Shown: in pieces, positions 15,788 to 24,121 of the stretch
How positions within the stretch are numbered: the first letter of the stretch is position 1
Layout: each line of letters opens with the position of its first letter
Source of the DNA: Halobacteriales archaeon SW_8_68_21
GTDB lineage: Archaea > Halobacteriota > Halobacteria > Halobacteriales > Haloferacaceae
Length of the DNA: 39,018 bases
NCBI GenBank assembly: GCA_003023405.1
Contig: PXST01000006.1
Coordinates: 14,351 to 53,368 of the forward strand
Reading direction: 5' to 3'
Program-made: the position numbers and the translations under genes
Notes under the pieces: model-generated
Told to the model about the DNA's origin: nothing
Database searches by the model: none
The model's input: the letters and a program-made list of their open reading frames with translations, nothing else

Positions 15788-17451
15788 GCGACGCCGAGAT
15801 CGACCCCGTCTCGCTGGAGATCCTCCGCAACCAACTGGAGAGCGTCGCGGCCGAGATGGGCCACGTGCTGATCCGCGGGGCGTACTCGCCGAATATCAAG
15901 GAGCGACAGGACTGCTCGACCGCGCTGTTCGACGCCGGCGGCCGGATGGTCGCGCAGGCTGAACACATCCCGGTCCACCTCGGCGCGATGCCCGACGCGG
16001 TCGCGGTCGTCCTCGAGAAGGATCCGAAGCCGGGGGACGTCTTCGTCGTGAACGACCCGTTCGCCGGAGGGACACACCTCCCGGATGTCACGCTGGTCTC
16101 GCCGATCGCGCCCGACGGCGAGGTCGTCGGCTTCGCGGTGTCGCGCGCGCACCACGCCGATGTCGGCGGGAGCGCGCCGGGGAGCATGCCGCCCGGCGCG
16201 CGGGAGATATACGAGGAGGGGCTCCGCCTCCCGGCGGTCCGCCTCGTCGACGGCGGCGAGCCGAACGAGGCCGTCCGCGAGTTGATCCTCGCCAACGTGC
16301 GGACCCCAGACGAGCGCGAGGCGGACCTCCGGGCACAGCGGGCCGCAAACGCGCGCGCTGAGGAGCGCGTCGGCGAACTGCTCGACGAGCACGGCGCGAC
16401 GCTCTCGGACGCGTTCGACGCCGTCATCGACTACTCCCGCGAGCGCGTCGAAGACGAGATCACCGACCTCCCCGACGGCACCTACCGCGCCGACGACGTC
16501 CTCGAAGGCGACGGCGTGACGGACGCCGACGTTCCGGTGGCGGTGACCGTCACCGTCGACGGGGCCGCGATCGGCGTCGACTTCGCCGGGACCGCCGATC
16601 AGGTGGAGGGTAACCTCAACGCGCCGTTCTCGGTCGCAAAGAGCGCGGTGTACTTCGTCGTTCGCGCGGTCACTGACCCGGATATCCCGCCGAACCACGG
16701 GTGTTACGAGCCGGTGTCGGTCTCCGCGCCCGCGGGATCGCTGCTCGATCCGCGTCCGCCCGCGGCGGTTGTCGGCGGCAACGTCGAGACGAGCCAGCGC
16801 GTCACGGACGTCACCCTCGCCGCGCTCGCCGAGGCAGTCCCCGAGGAGATCCCCGCCGGCGGGCAAGGGACGATGAACAACCTGATCATCGGCGACCGCG
16901 CGGGTGAGTTCACCTACTACGAGACGATTGCCGGCGGGTTCGGCGGCCGACCGAGCAGGGACGGGATGGACGGCGTTCAGGTCGGGATGACGAACACGCT
17001 CAACACGCCGGTCGAGGCGCTGGAGACGGCGTACCCGCTCCGTGTCGAGCGGTACGCGCTGCGCCCGTCGAGCGGCGGAGCGGGGCGGTACCGCGGCGGT
17101 CTCGGCCTCGAACGGACCGTCACCGTCGAGACGGACGCGACCGTCTCGCTGCTGACCGAACGGCGGCGGACCGCCCCGCGTGGACTTGCCGGCGGCGAGG
17201 ACGGCGCGACGGGTGAGAACCTGATCGACGGCGAGGCGGTCCCCCCGAAGGCGTCGATCGATGTCGCGGCCGGAACGTCCGTCTCGATCCTGACGCCCGG
17301 CGGCGGCGGACACGGCGATCCCGCGGAGCGCGACCCGGACGCCGTAGAGCGGGACCGCCGCGACGGAAAGGTTGAGGCCGGTCGAGAGAACGCGCTCGGT
17401 GACGACGAACCGAAAGCGTCCGAGGGACGAGTCGGCGAGAACGAAGACTGA
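15784..17451 (+). CDS. hyuB: Hydantoinase/oxoprolinase subunit B (HyuB family)
   Basis: Partner of HyuA. 555 aa from GTG 15784, overlapping the hyuA stop (GTGA). Family landmarks: DPVSLEILRNQLESVAAEMG at the start; SPNIKERQDCSTALFD; HIPVHLGAMP; FVVNDPFAGGTHLPDVTLVS; HHADVGG; GNVETSQRV; and near the end PSSGGAGRYRGGLGLERTV and LTPGGGGHGDP. Length matches full HyuB. An acidic, charged tail of ~45 residues follows, as is common in haloarchaea. The 4-bp overlap indicates a two-gene operon making a stoichiometric complex. Confidence 0.93.
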   Translation: MSDAEIDPVSLEILRNQLESVAAEMGHVLIRGAYSPNIKERQDCSTALFDAGGRMVAQAEHIPVHLGAMPDAVAVVLEKDPKPGDVFVVNDPFAGGTHLPDVTLVSPIAPDGEVVGFAVSRAHHADVGGSAPGSMPPGAREIYEEGLRLPAVRLVDGGEPNEAVRELILANVRTPDEREADLRAQRAANARAEERVGELLDEHGATLSDAFDAVIDYSRERVEDEITDLPDGTYRADDVLEGDGVTDADVPVAVTVTVDGAAIGVDFAGTADQVEGNLNAPFSVAKSAVYFVVRAVTDPDIPPNHGCYEPVSVSAPAGSLLDPRPPAAVVGGNVETSQRVTDVTLAALAEAVPEEIPAGGQGTMNNLIIGDRAGEFTYYETIAGGFGGRPSRDGMDGVQVGMTNTLNTPVEALETAYPLRVERYALRPSSGGAGRYRGGLGLERTVTVETDATVSLLTERRRTAPRGLAGGEDGATGENLIDGEAVPPKASIDVAAGTSVSILTPGGGGHGDPAERDPDAVERDRRDGKVEAGRENALGDDEPKASEGRVGENED

Positions 17452-17481
17452 CTCCCTACTCCGCCGCCGATGGCCGCGGAC

Positions 17482-19407
17482 TCACTTGAACCGGAACGTC
17501 TCCAGGTTCTTCGGCGAGAACGTCCGCATGTTGTAGTCGTGGTACAGCGACGACGAGAGGTCCTGAACGGAGCTTTCGTCGCCGTGGACGCACAGCACCT
17601 TCTCCGGGCGCGGGTTCATCGTCTTCACGAAGTTCTCTAACCCCTGCCGGTCGGCGTGGCCGGAGAAGCCGTCGACGACCTCCGTTCCCATCTGGAGGGT
17701 GAGCGTGTCGCCGCGGCTCCCGCCGCCCCAGCCGTCGACCGGGATCTCGTCCCAGCCGTTCTGGATCCGACGGCCGAGCGTCCCCTGCGCCTGGTAGCCG
17801 ACGAACACGAGATTCGAGTCCGAGTCGGGACCGATGTGGCGGAGCCACGACATGATCGGCCCGCCCTCGATCATCCCGGACGTGGAGACGACGATACACT
17901 CGTCGCCGTCGGCGATGTCCTGTCGCTCGTCCTCGCCGGCGTCGATGTGGTTGAACTGGTCCGCGAGGAACGGATTCTCGTCCTCGTGGAAGATGCGGTC
18001 GCGGAGGTCGTCACGGAGGTACTCGGGATAGGTCGTGTGGATCGCGGTCGCCTCCCAGATCATCCCGTCGAGGTGGACCGGCATCTCCGGGATCTCCCCC
18101 TCGCGCATCGCCTCCTCCAAGACGAGCATGATCTCCTGTGACCGTCCCACGGCGAACGCCGGGATGACGACCTTCCCGCCCTGTTCGTACGTCTCGTTGA
18201 TGACCTCCTTGAGCGCCTCCTCGGAGTCAGCTTGGTCAGTCTGGTAGTCGTTGCGGCCGCCGTAGGTGGACTCCAGCACGAGCGTCTCGACGCGCGGGAA
18301 GTCGTTGACCGCGCCGTTGAACAGCCGGGTGTCCTCGTAGTGGATGTCGCCGGAGAACGCGACGTTGTAGAGACCGTCACCGATGTGGAAGTGGGTGACC
18401 GCACTGCCGAGGATGTGGCCCGCGTTGTGGAACGTGAGCTTCACGTCCGGTGCCACGTCGGTCACGTCGCCGTACTCAAGCGGAATGGTGTGTTTGATCG
18501 CGTCGCGGACCTGCGCGGACTCGTACGGCGGCGTCCGGCCGTCCTTCGCCGCGACGTCGAGGTAGTCGAGAGTGAGAAGCCCCATCAGGTCGCGAGTCGG
18601 CTCAGTCGTGTAGATCGGCCCGTCGTACCCGTACTTGAACAGAAGCGGGATCAGCGCGGAGTGGTCGAGGTGGGCGTGGGTCAACACGACCGCGTCGATG
18701 TTCTGTGCGCCCGCGCCGAGCGCTTCCGGTACCTGAAGGTACGGTACCTCGCCCTCCGCGCCAGGCTTGTCTCCGCAGTCGATGAGGATCCGGGTTTCGG
18801 CAGTGTTGAGAATGAACGCCGCCCGGCCGACCTCGCGACAACAGCCGAGCGTCGTGATCCGGACCCACTCGTCGTCGGACATCTCTTCGCGGTGGATCTG
18901 GCGGCCGACGCGTTCGAGGATGTCGCGGCGCTCCTCGCGCTCGTTTTTCAGGAAGCCGCGCACGTTCGAGACGGTGGAGGACTCTATCGGCGGCGTCCGA
19001 ACGACCTCGGGGGTCCAGCCGACCTCCTGAGTGATCTCGCGGAGCGTCGAGCCGCGGCGACCGATCACCATTCCCGGCTTCTCGGCCTCGATGACGACCT
19101 CGCCGGTGTCCTCGTGGAAGTCGAGGTCGGTCACGCCGGCGTCTTCCGGGATCACTTCGCGGACCTCGTCTTCGGCCCGCGCCGGCGGCGAGAGGGCGCT
19201 CGGGTCCGGCCGGACCGTGATCCGCTTCCGGAGCTTCGAGGCGAGCCGCCGGATCAGGTCGCCGTCGCCGGCGAACCGCTTGGGGTCGCGCGTGTACACG
19301 ACCAGCTCCGGGCCTTCGTATTTGACATCCGTGACCGTGATATCGTTTGGAATCTCCTGTTCGATCTCCGATTTCAACGTATCGAGTTGCTTGTCGACTT
19401 GACTCAT
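17482..19407 (-). CDS. fttA: FttA/aCPSF1, beta-CASP ribonuclease and transcription termination factor
   Basis: Archaeal CPSF73 homologue that cuts nascent RNA and ends transcription. 641 aa. Two N-terminal KH-type domains (residues ~1-150; the second shows GMVIGRRGSTLREIT), then a metallo-beta-lactamase fold with THAHLDHSALIPL (HxHxDH) near 245, GDKPG, AGHILGSAVTHF and FSGDIHYEDT, and a beta-CASP domain including ESTYGGR and VVSTSGMIEGGP. The C-terminus SLYHDYNMRTFSPKNLETF with the HGDES motif is conserved. Complete and intact. It stands alone and converges with hyuB over about 30 bases, so hyuAB and fttA end tail to tail. Confidence 0.96.
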   Translation of the reverse strand: MSQVDKQLDTLKSEIEQEIPNDITVTDVKYEGPELVVYTRDPKRFAGDGDLIRRLASKLRKRITVRPDPSALSPPARAEDEVREVIPEDAGVTDLDFHEDTGEVVIEAEKPGMVIGRRGSTLREITQEVGWTPEVVRTPPIESSTVSNVRGFLKNEREERRDILERVGRQIHREEMSDDEWVRITTLGCCREVGRAAFILNTAETRILIDCGDKPGAEGEVPYLQVPEALGAGAQNIDAVVLTHAHLDHSALIPLLFKYGYDGPIYTTEPTRDLMGLLTLDYLDVAAKDGRTPPYESAQVRDAIKHTIPLEYGDVTDVAPDVKLTFHNAGHILGSAVTHFHIGDGLYNVAFSGDIHYEDTRLFNGAVNDFPRVETLVLESTYGGRNDYQTDQADSEEALKEVINETYEQGGKVVIPAFAVGRSQEIMLVLEEAMREGEIPEMPVHLDGMIWEATAIHTTYPEYLRDDLRDRIFHEDENPFLADQFNHIDAGEDERQDIADGDECIVVSTSGMIEGGPIMSWLRHIGPDSDSNLVFVGYQAQGTLGRRIQNGWDEIPVDGWGGGSRGDTLTLQMGTEVVDGFSGHADRQGLENFVKTMNPRPEKVLCVHGDESSVQDLSSSLYHDYNMRTFSPKNLETFRFK

Positions 19408-19580
19408 ATCTCACTGCGGGTCGTCGGGGCCGCCGTCGTCGAGTCCCGCCGCGCGTCGCGCCGCGACTCGCCGCCGATCGGTCGACCGTGACGGAGTAGG
19501 CATAGTGGAAGTACTGTCCGTAGCGTTCCGCGCGGGAACAGCCAGCGAGAACCCGCTTGGATCACGCTACCGCCGCGCCG

Positions 19581-19588
19581 TTATAAAA
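19581..19588 (+). promoter_or_regulatory. TATA box of the 19630 gene
   Basis: TTATAAAA, about 45 bases before the ATG at 19630, implying a leader of about 18 bases. Nothing else was recognised in the 222-base gap between fttA and this gene. Confidence 0.55.
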
Positions 19589-19629
19589 GCCTTCGCAAAG
19601 GGCAAGCCCACGGCGGCCAAACGCGGGCC

Positions 19630-20154
19630 ATGCGCGTCACGCCGCAGAGGGTCCGCGACGAACACGCCTGGGTCCGCGACCGCGCCGACGTGGTCGTCCC
19701 GGTTCTCAACGACACCCGCGACCGGCTCGGCCGGCTCTTCGAGACGGGCGTCGATCCGGTGTCGCCCGAGGCGTACCGTCGCGAGGTCGACGCCGTCTTC
19801 GCCGACGGCGAGGTCGCGGTCAACGTCGCTGCCTGCGTCGCGCTCCTGCGCGACCTCGACGTGACGGACGACTACCCCGGCTTCGTCGTCGACGAAGTGC
19901 TGGGCCGGGAGCTGGCGGCGACGGTCGCAGGCGGGCGGCCCCTCTCGCTGCTCGCGGAGGCGACGTTCCACGTCGCCGACCTCCACGTGAACCGGGACGC
20001 GACGGCGAACGGGGAGGGGCGCGGCGTCGGGACCGCCGGCGCGGACGACCTCGACGCGGCGCTCGCAGCGGGGTTCCAGACGCGGCTCCCGGGCTGGGAC
20101 TGGCGGGAGGGAGAGAGCCCTTTCGCGGTCGACGCCGACGGTTTCAAAGAGTGA
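19630..20154 (+). CDS. Conserved haloarchaeal protein of unknown function
   Basis: 174 aa, acidic, soluble, predicted mostly helical. Starts MRVTPQRVRDEHAWVRDRAD. Later segments are VSPEAYRREVDAVFADGEVAV, CVALLRDLDVTDDYPGFVVD, and a C-terminus with QTRLPGWDWREGESPF. There are no membrane segments, metal clusters or nucleotide motifs. A clear TATA box precedes it. It ends only 19 bases from the convergent short-chain dehydrogenase gene. No function is proposed. Confidence 0.65.
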   Translation: MRVTPQRVRDEHAWVRDRADVVVPVLNDTRDRLGRLFETGVDPVSPEAYRREVDAVFADGEVAVNVAACVALLRDLDVTDDYPGFVVDEVLGRELAATVAGGRPLSLLAEATFHVADLHVNRDATANGEGRGVGTAGADDLDAALAAGFQTRLPGWDWREGESPFAVDADGFKE

Positions 20155-20173
20155 GTGCCGCGCCCCTGACCGT

Positions 20174-21013
20174 CTACGAGGTGAAGTTCCTGACGAATCC
20201 ATACGCCTTGTCGAGCAGCGCGTCCGGGAGGAACCGGGCGAAGACGCCGAGACGGGCGACCGTGCCGGGCTGGACGCGGGCCGGCGGCTGAGTCGCGCTC
20301 GCGGCGTCGTAGATGGCGTTCGCGACGAGTTCCGGTTCGACCGTCCCCGGACCGTCGCCGCCGATCAGCTGCGCGTCCTCGAACATCGCGTAGAACTCCC
20401 CGTAGGCGTCCGTCCGCTCGATCCCCTCGCGCTCCTCGGGGTCGGCCTCCGCCTCCGCACGCTCCGAGAAGTTCGTTTTCACCGGGCCGGGCTCGACGAC
20501 GACCACGTCGATGCCGAGGTCCGCGACCTCGTTGCGCAGCGCGTCGGACATCGCTTCGAGGGCGAACTTCGACCCGCTGTACACGCCGCCGCCGGGTATC
20601 GATACCCGTCCCGCGACCGACGAGACGTTGACGATGGTCCCATCGCGCTCGCGCCGCATCGCGGGGAGGACCGCTCGGATCAGTCGGTGTGGCCCGTACA
20701 CGTTCACGTCGAACTGGTCGTGGACCCTGTCGGTTGTGACGTCTTCGATCGGTCCGAACTGGCCGTAGCCGGCGTTGTTGATCAGGGCGTCGATCGCTCC
20801 CTCCTCGTCTAAGATCCGGCCGACGACGCGGTCGATGTCGTCATGATCGGTGACATCGAGCGCGGCGATCTCACAGCCCGCCTCGCCGAGCGTCTCGATA
20901 TCCGCTGGGTTCCGCGCGGTCGCGTACACGGTCCACCCCTCGTCGAGGAAGGCGTGCGCCGCGGCACGGCCGATACCCGAGGAACAGCCGGTGATGAGTA
21001 CCGTCTTCTGCAC
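20174..21013 (-). CDS. Short-chain dehydrogenase/reductase (classical SDR)
   Basis: NAD(P)-dependent oxidoreductase, substrate unknown. 279 aa from GTG 21013. Cofactor motif TGCSSGIGRAAAH at ~8-20, LDVTDHDD, INNAGYGQFG (N-A-G motif), catalytic NVSSVAGR with Ser, and YSGSKFALEAMSDAL (Y-x3-K). ARNPADIE after the second beta-strand suggests NADP preference. The C-terminus (LPDALLDKAYGFVRNF) fits the retinol-dehydrogenase-like group common in haloarchaea. The GTG is chosen because GTTATG lies 27 bases upstream; ATG 21040 would add nine residues and is within that box. Confidence 0.88.
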   Translation of the reverse strand: MQKTVLITGCSSGIGRAAAHAFLDEGWTVYATARNPADIETLGEAGCEIAALDVTDHDDIDRVVGRILDEEGAIDALINNAGYGQFGPIEDVTTDRVHDQFDVNVYGPHRLIRAVLPAMRRERDGTIVNVSSVAGRVSIPGGGVYSGSKFALEAMSDALRNEVADLGIDVVVVEPGPVKTNFSERAEAEADPEEREGIERTDAYGEFYAMFEDAQLIGGDGPGTVEPELVANAIYDAASATQPPARVQPGTVARLGVFARFLPDALLDKAYGFVRNFTS

Positions 21014-21083
21014 GCGTCGTCGGTCGGTCCCCGGCGGCATAACTCTCCCGACCGGGCGTCGCGGAACCGCCGCCCGGCGGCCG

Positions 21084-21335
21084 TCAGAGGTCCTCGGTTC
21101 GTGTCCACATCCCCTTCGAGGCCGGCGCGGAGCGCTCGAAGCCCCACCGCTCATAGAACCCGTCGACATCCGCCATCAGGTTGACGGACGCGCCGTCGAG
21201 CGCGTTCGTCCGGAGCCACGCGACCAGCGCGTCCGTCATCGCCGTTCCGATCCTGCGCCACTGATGCGGCGGAACGCCGCGACCGAGGGCGTCGACTCGC
21301 GGAGCGCGTACCCCTCGGGTGCCGTCGGCGTCCGG
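21084..21335 (-). pseudogene. GNAT acetyltransferase remnant with internal deletion
   Basis: Two pieces of a GNAT protein lie in different frames. The upstream piece (about 21335-21265) reads TAPEGYALRESTPSVAAFRR, like the start of haloarchaeal GNATs. The downstream piece (about 21258-21084, TGA at 21084-21086) reads RRIGTAMTDALVAWLR, then LMADVDGFYERWGF and SKGMWTRTEDL, which is the acetyl-CoA site and the C-terminus. The central ~60-70 residues expected between them are missing and the frames do not match. No start codon was found for the first piece. The gene cannot make a working enzyme. Confidence 0.75.
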
Positions 21336-21427
21336 GCCGAATCGCCGTCGCTATGGCGGGGCGACGCGGTCGGCGAAAACAGGGGTTGCGGAGCCGATTC
21401 GGGTCGGGGACGCGACGAACGAGGGCG

Positions 21428-22198
21428 TTACTCCTCGTCGTCGCCGTTCTCGTCTGCTTCGTCGTCTGCCGGGAGCAGGTCTCGCTCGTCGAGGATCGCC
21501 TCGATCTCGTCGACGGGGCGCTCCGTGTACTCCTCGTCGTCGACCGTGATGGTAGCGACGCCGACGCCGTCGGGCGTCAGCTCGCCGTCGTTCGACTGTG
21601 CGAGCGTGTCGAGCGCGAGTCCGACCGCGTCGTCGGTCGAGAGACCCTCCTCGTACTCCGCTTCGAGGTAGTCGCGGAGGTCGCTGCGGTCCGATCCGAT
21701 CGACAGCGCCTGCCACTCGTAGGGCGTGCCGGACGGGTCGGTCTCGAACAGGCGCGGCTCGCCGTTCTCGACGCCGCCGACGATGAGCGCGACGCCGAAG
21801 GGGCGCGCGCCGCCGACCTGCGTGTACTGCTGGATGTGGTCGGTGATGTTCTTGGTGAGCGTCTCGATGCCGACCGGCTCGCCGTACCGGAGCTGGTTCA
21901 TCTGCGCCTGTCGGCGGGCGAAGTCGATGAGCTGACGTGCGTCGGCCACGTGGCCGGCGCTCGCAACGCCGACGTGGTCGTCGGCCTTGTGGAGCTTCTC
22001 GATGCTCTCCGGTTCCATCAGCGGGGAGCGGGCGCGCTTGTCCGCCGCGAGGACAACCCCGTCCTCGGCGCGGATCCCGACGCTCGCCGTCCCTCGTTTC
22101 ACCGCCTCCCGGGCGTACTCGACCTGGTAGAGTCGACCGTCCGGGGAGAAGATTGTGATGCCGCGGTCGTACGCCTGTTGTTGTGATTGGCCCTGCAT
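21428..22198 (-). CDS. psmA: Proteasome subunit alpha
   Basis: Outer ring subunit of the 20S proteasome. 256 aa from ATG 22198. The alpha-type N-terminal signature is clear: QQAYDRGITIFSPDGRLYQV with Y-x-R-x-x-x-x-F-S-P-x-G-R-L, followed by EYAREAVKRGTASVGI. Downstream are GVVLAADKR, GHVADARQLI and RPFGVALIVGG. The acidic tail (LLPADDEADENGDDEE) is typical of halophiles. It starts four bases after the Pop5 stop and is the last gene of the RNase P operon on the minus strand. Confidence 0.97.
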   Translation of the reverse strand: MQGQSQQQAYDRGITIFSPDGRLYQVEYAREAVKRGTASVGIRAEDGVVLAADKRARSPLMEPESIEKLHKADDHVGVASAGHVADARQLIDFARRQAQMNQLRYGEPVGIETLTKNITDHIQQYTQVGGARPFGVALIVGGVENGEPRLFETDPSGTPYEWQALSIGSDRSDLRDYLEAEYEEGLSTDDAVGLALDTLAQSNDGELTPDGVGVATITVDDEEYTERPVDEIEAILDERDLLPADDEADENGDDEE

Positions 22199-22202
22199 GA
22201 TG

Positions 22203-22682
22203 TCACTCGATGTCGAACGTCGTCGCGCCGACGCGACCCGACTCGACCCGCAGGTCGCACGCGTCGCCGCGCACGACCGCGGCCCGTTCGGCGCTCCCGA
22301 ACGCGACGTCTCGCTGTGTCGAACTGGCGGTCGCGCGACCCATATATCTTTCCTCACAGGCACGTACCGTCCCCGAAATCCCCCGCACGCGGATCCCGAC
22401 CGGCTCGCCGTCGACCTCGCTCACGCAGGCGACCGCGGCACGCGCGTCGTCGACGTGACCGTGCCTGACGCGGACGACGGCCTCGCCGGTCCCGTCGGCG
22501 TGCGAGAACGACAGCAGCGTGAGGTCGGCGTCGGCGCTCCCGGCGTCGCCGAGGAGGTTGCCGGCACTGTACCACAGCGCGCGCTGGAACGCGCGCCGAC
22601 CGACCTCGTCGTCCGACCACGACTCGACCCCGACCGCGAGGTACCGCCACCGCGGGCGCAGGTGCTTCGGGAGGTGTTTCAT
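22203..22682 (-). CDS. rnp2: Ribonuclease P protein component 2 (Pop5/Rpp14)
   Basis: Protein subunit of archaeal RNase P, which trims the 5' ends of pre-tRNAs and pairs with Rpp30. 159 aa. N-terminal MKHLPKHLRPRWRYLAVGVE is diagnostic; then FQRALWYSAGNLLGDAGSAD, and VRVRHGHVDDARAAVACVSE with the conserved RhxRG-type end (GIRVRGISGTVRACEERYM). It starts 10 bases after the methyltransferase stop and ends four bases before psmA. Confidence 0.95.
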   Translation of the reverse strand: MKHLPKHLRPRWRYLAVGVESWSDDEVGRRAFQRALWYSAGNLLGDAGSADADLTLLSFSHADGTGEAVVRVRHGHVDDARAAVACVSEVDGEPVGIRVRGISGTVRACEERYMGRATASSTQRDVAFGSAERAAVVRGDACDLRVESGRVGATTFDIE

Positions 22683-22692
22683 AACGAGCGAC

Positions 22693-23316
22693 TCACGCCG
22701 GAAGCTCGCGGACCCGTTCGGCGACGATCACCGCCACCTGATCGTGGACGCGCTCGATGTCGGTCACGGCGAACCCCTCGTCGGTGAACGCCTCGACCAG
22801 CGTGCCGACCGTCGCCGGGTCGTCGACCTCGGGGCTGTAGAACGGCGCGTTCGGGTCCGGCTCCTCGAAGAAGGCGACGTCGCCGAGGACGAGACGGCGC
22901 GCGCCCGTCGCCGCCATCACGCCGATCGCCTCGCGTTTCTCGTCGTCCGAGAGGTGATGGAGCGCGAAGTTCGAGGTGACGATGTCGACCCGCCGGTCCG
23001 ACCCCAGCTCGGGGTCGCGGAACTCGCCGTACGCGAACTCGATGTCGTCGAGACCGCGCTCGGCCGCCTTCCGGCGGCCCTCCTCCATCATCCCCTCGCT
23101 GACATCGCGGGCGAGGACGCGCTCGGCGTCCGCCGCCAGCCCGAGCGCGATAGCGCCCGTCCCCGCGCCCAGATCGAGGACGACGTCGTCCGGCTCCGGC
23201 GCGGCGTGGTCGATCACCAGCCCGGCACACGCGTGGTACTCGTCGCTCTTCGAGTCGTCGTATTCGGTCGCCTTCTCGGAGAACCGCTCGGCGTGTTCCT
23301 CAACCGTCTTCTTCAT
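22693..23316 (-). CDS. Class I SAM-dependent methyltransferase
   Basis: 207 aa from ATG 23316 (GTG 23325 is possible), overlapping the end of the Rpp30 gene by 17 bases. Motif I is VVLDLGAGTGAIALGLA at ~45-60; post-I RVLARDVSEGMMEEGR; motif IV region DIVTSNFALHHLSDDEKREA. A C-terminal segment (FTDEGFAVTDIERVHDQVAV) closes the Rossmann fold. Target is unknown. Its place inside an RNase P/proteasome operon suggests an RNA or translation-related substrate, but that is only context. Confidence 0.88.
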   Translation of the reverse strand: MKKTVEEHAERFSEKATEYDDSKSDEYHACAGLVIDHAAPEPDDVVLDLGAGTGAIALGLAADAERVLARDVSEGMMEEGRRKAAERGLDDIEFAYGEFRDPELGSDRRVDIVTSNFALHHLSDDEKREAIGVMAATGARRLVLGDVAFFEEPDPNAPFYSPEVDDPATVGTLVEAFTDEGFAVTDIERVHDQVAVIVAERVRELPA

Positions 23317-24061
23317 ACCTGCCACGTCGGACCCCCGGCTGTATGAAGCCCTCGGAGCGGCGCTCCCGGTTCCGCTCGGCGAGGTCGCCCCACGCCCGCA
23401 GCCCCTCGCGGACGGTCTCGGCGTCGAACCCGACTGCCTCGCCGACGGCGACCAGCTCGCAAGGAGCCCGGAGCTGATGGTGCGAGCGGGCGTTCGCGCT
23501 CACGACGTACGGCGCGTCGCAGTCGGAGACGATCTCGCGGAGCTTCCGCAGGTCGGCGAGCGCCCGCACGCGCTTTCCGCCCGTCGCGCGGAGCGCGGGG
23601 CCGAAGTCGAACTCGACGTGAACGCCGTTGTCGCGCGCCGCCTTCGCGAGGACGTGGTTGAAGTCGCCGCCGTCGCTCATCGGTCGGACGAGGGCGTCGA
23701 TCCGCGCCTGTTCGACCGCGAACCGGTTCAGCGCGTCGTCCCCGCCGACGACACAGAGCGCGGTCCTGTCCGAGCGGTAGTTCCCGACCGCGCCCGAGGC
23801 GCTCGTCGGGTCGTCGGCGTCGATCTCGACCGCGTCGACGACGTCGATCCCGTACTCCTCGCGGATCGCCGCGGGAGCGCTGACGGGGTTTTCGTGGCCG
23901 TCACCGCCGTCCTCCACACCGCCGTCGTGGTCGGATCCGGCGGCGTCGAGCGCGTCCCGCGTCCGCACCACGACCCCGTCGTAGCCGTGCCGGGCGGCGG
24001 TGGCGGCGTGGCGAGCGACGGTCGCCGCGCCGTCGGGGTAGGCGTGAACGGCCTCGTACAT
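23300..24061 (-). CDS. rnp3: Ribonuclease P protein component 3 (Rpp30)
   Basis: TIM-barrel protein of archaeal RNase P, partner of Pop5. 253 aa. MYEAVHAYPDG at the start (the usual M-Y-E-A-V-H); GYDGVVVRTRD; GIDVVDAVEIDADDP; CVVGGDDALNRFAVEQ; IDALVRPMSDGGDFNHVLAK; GVHVEFDFGPAL; and SANARSHHQLRAP. An Asp/Gly-rich insertion near residues 43-58 (SDHDGGVEDGGDGHE) looks like a halophilic loop. First gene of the minus-strand operon rnp3-methyltransferase-rnp2-psmA. Confidence 0.95.
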   Translation of the reverse strand: MYEAVHAYPDGAATVARHAATAARHGYDGVVVRTRDALDAAGSDHDGGVEDGGDGHENPVSAPAAIREEYGIDVVDAVEIDADDPTSASGAVGNYRSDRTALCVVGGDDALNRFAVEQARIDALVRPMSDGGDFNHVLAKAARDNGVHVEFDFGPALRATGGKRVRALADLRKLREIVSDCDAPYVVSANARSHHQLRAPCELVAVGEAVGFDAETVREGLRAWGDLAERNRERRSEGFIQPGVRRGRYEEDG

Positions 24062-24121
24062 GCCCCCCAGTTTCGTAGCCGAGCGTATCGGCGTTGCGCT
24101 TTCCGCGTCGGCTCAGGGTCG

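Noticed and set aside
19408..19629. Possible structured RNA in the gap between fttA and the next gene
   Set aside because: No tRNA-like arms, CCA-type end or convincing hairpin could be seen; only a TATA box is supported.
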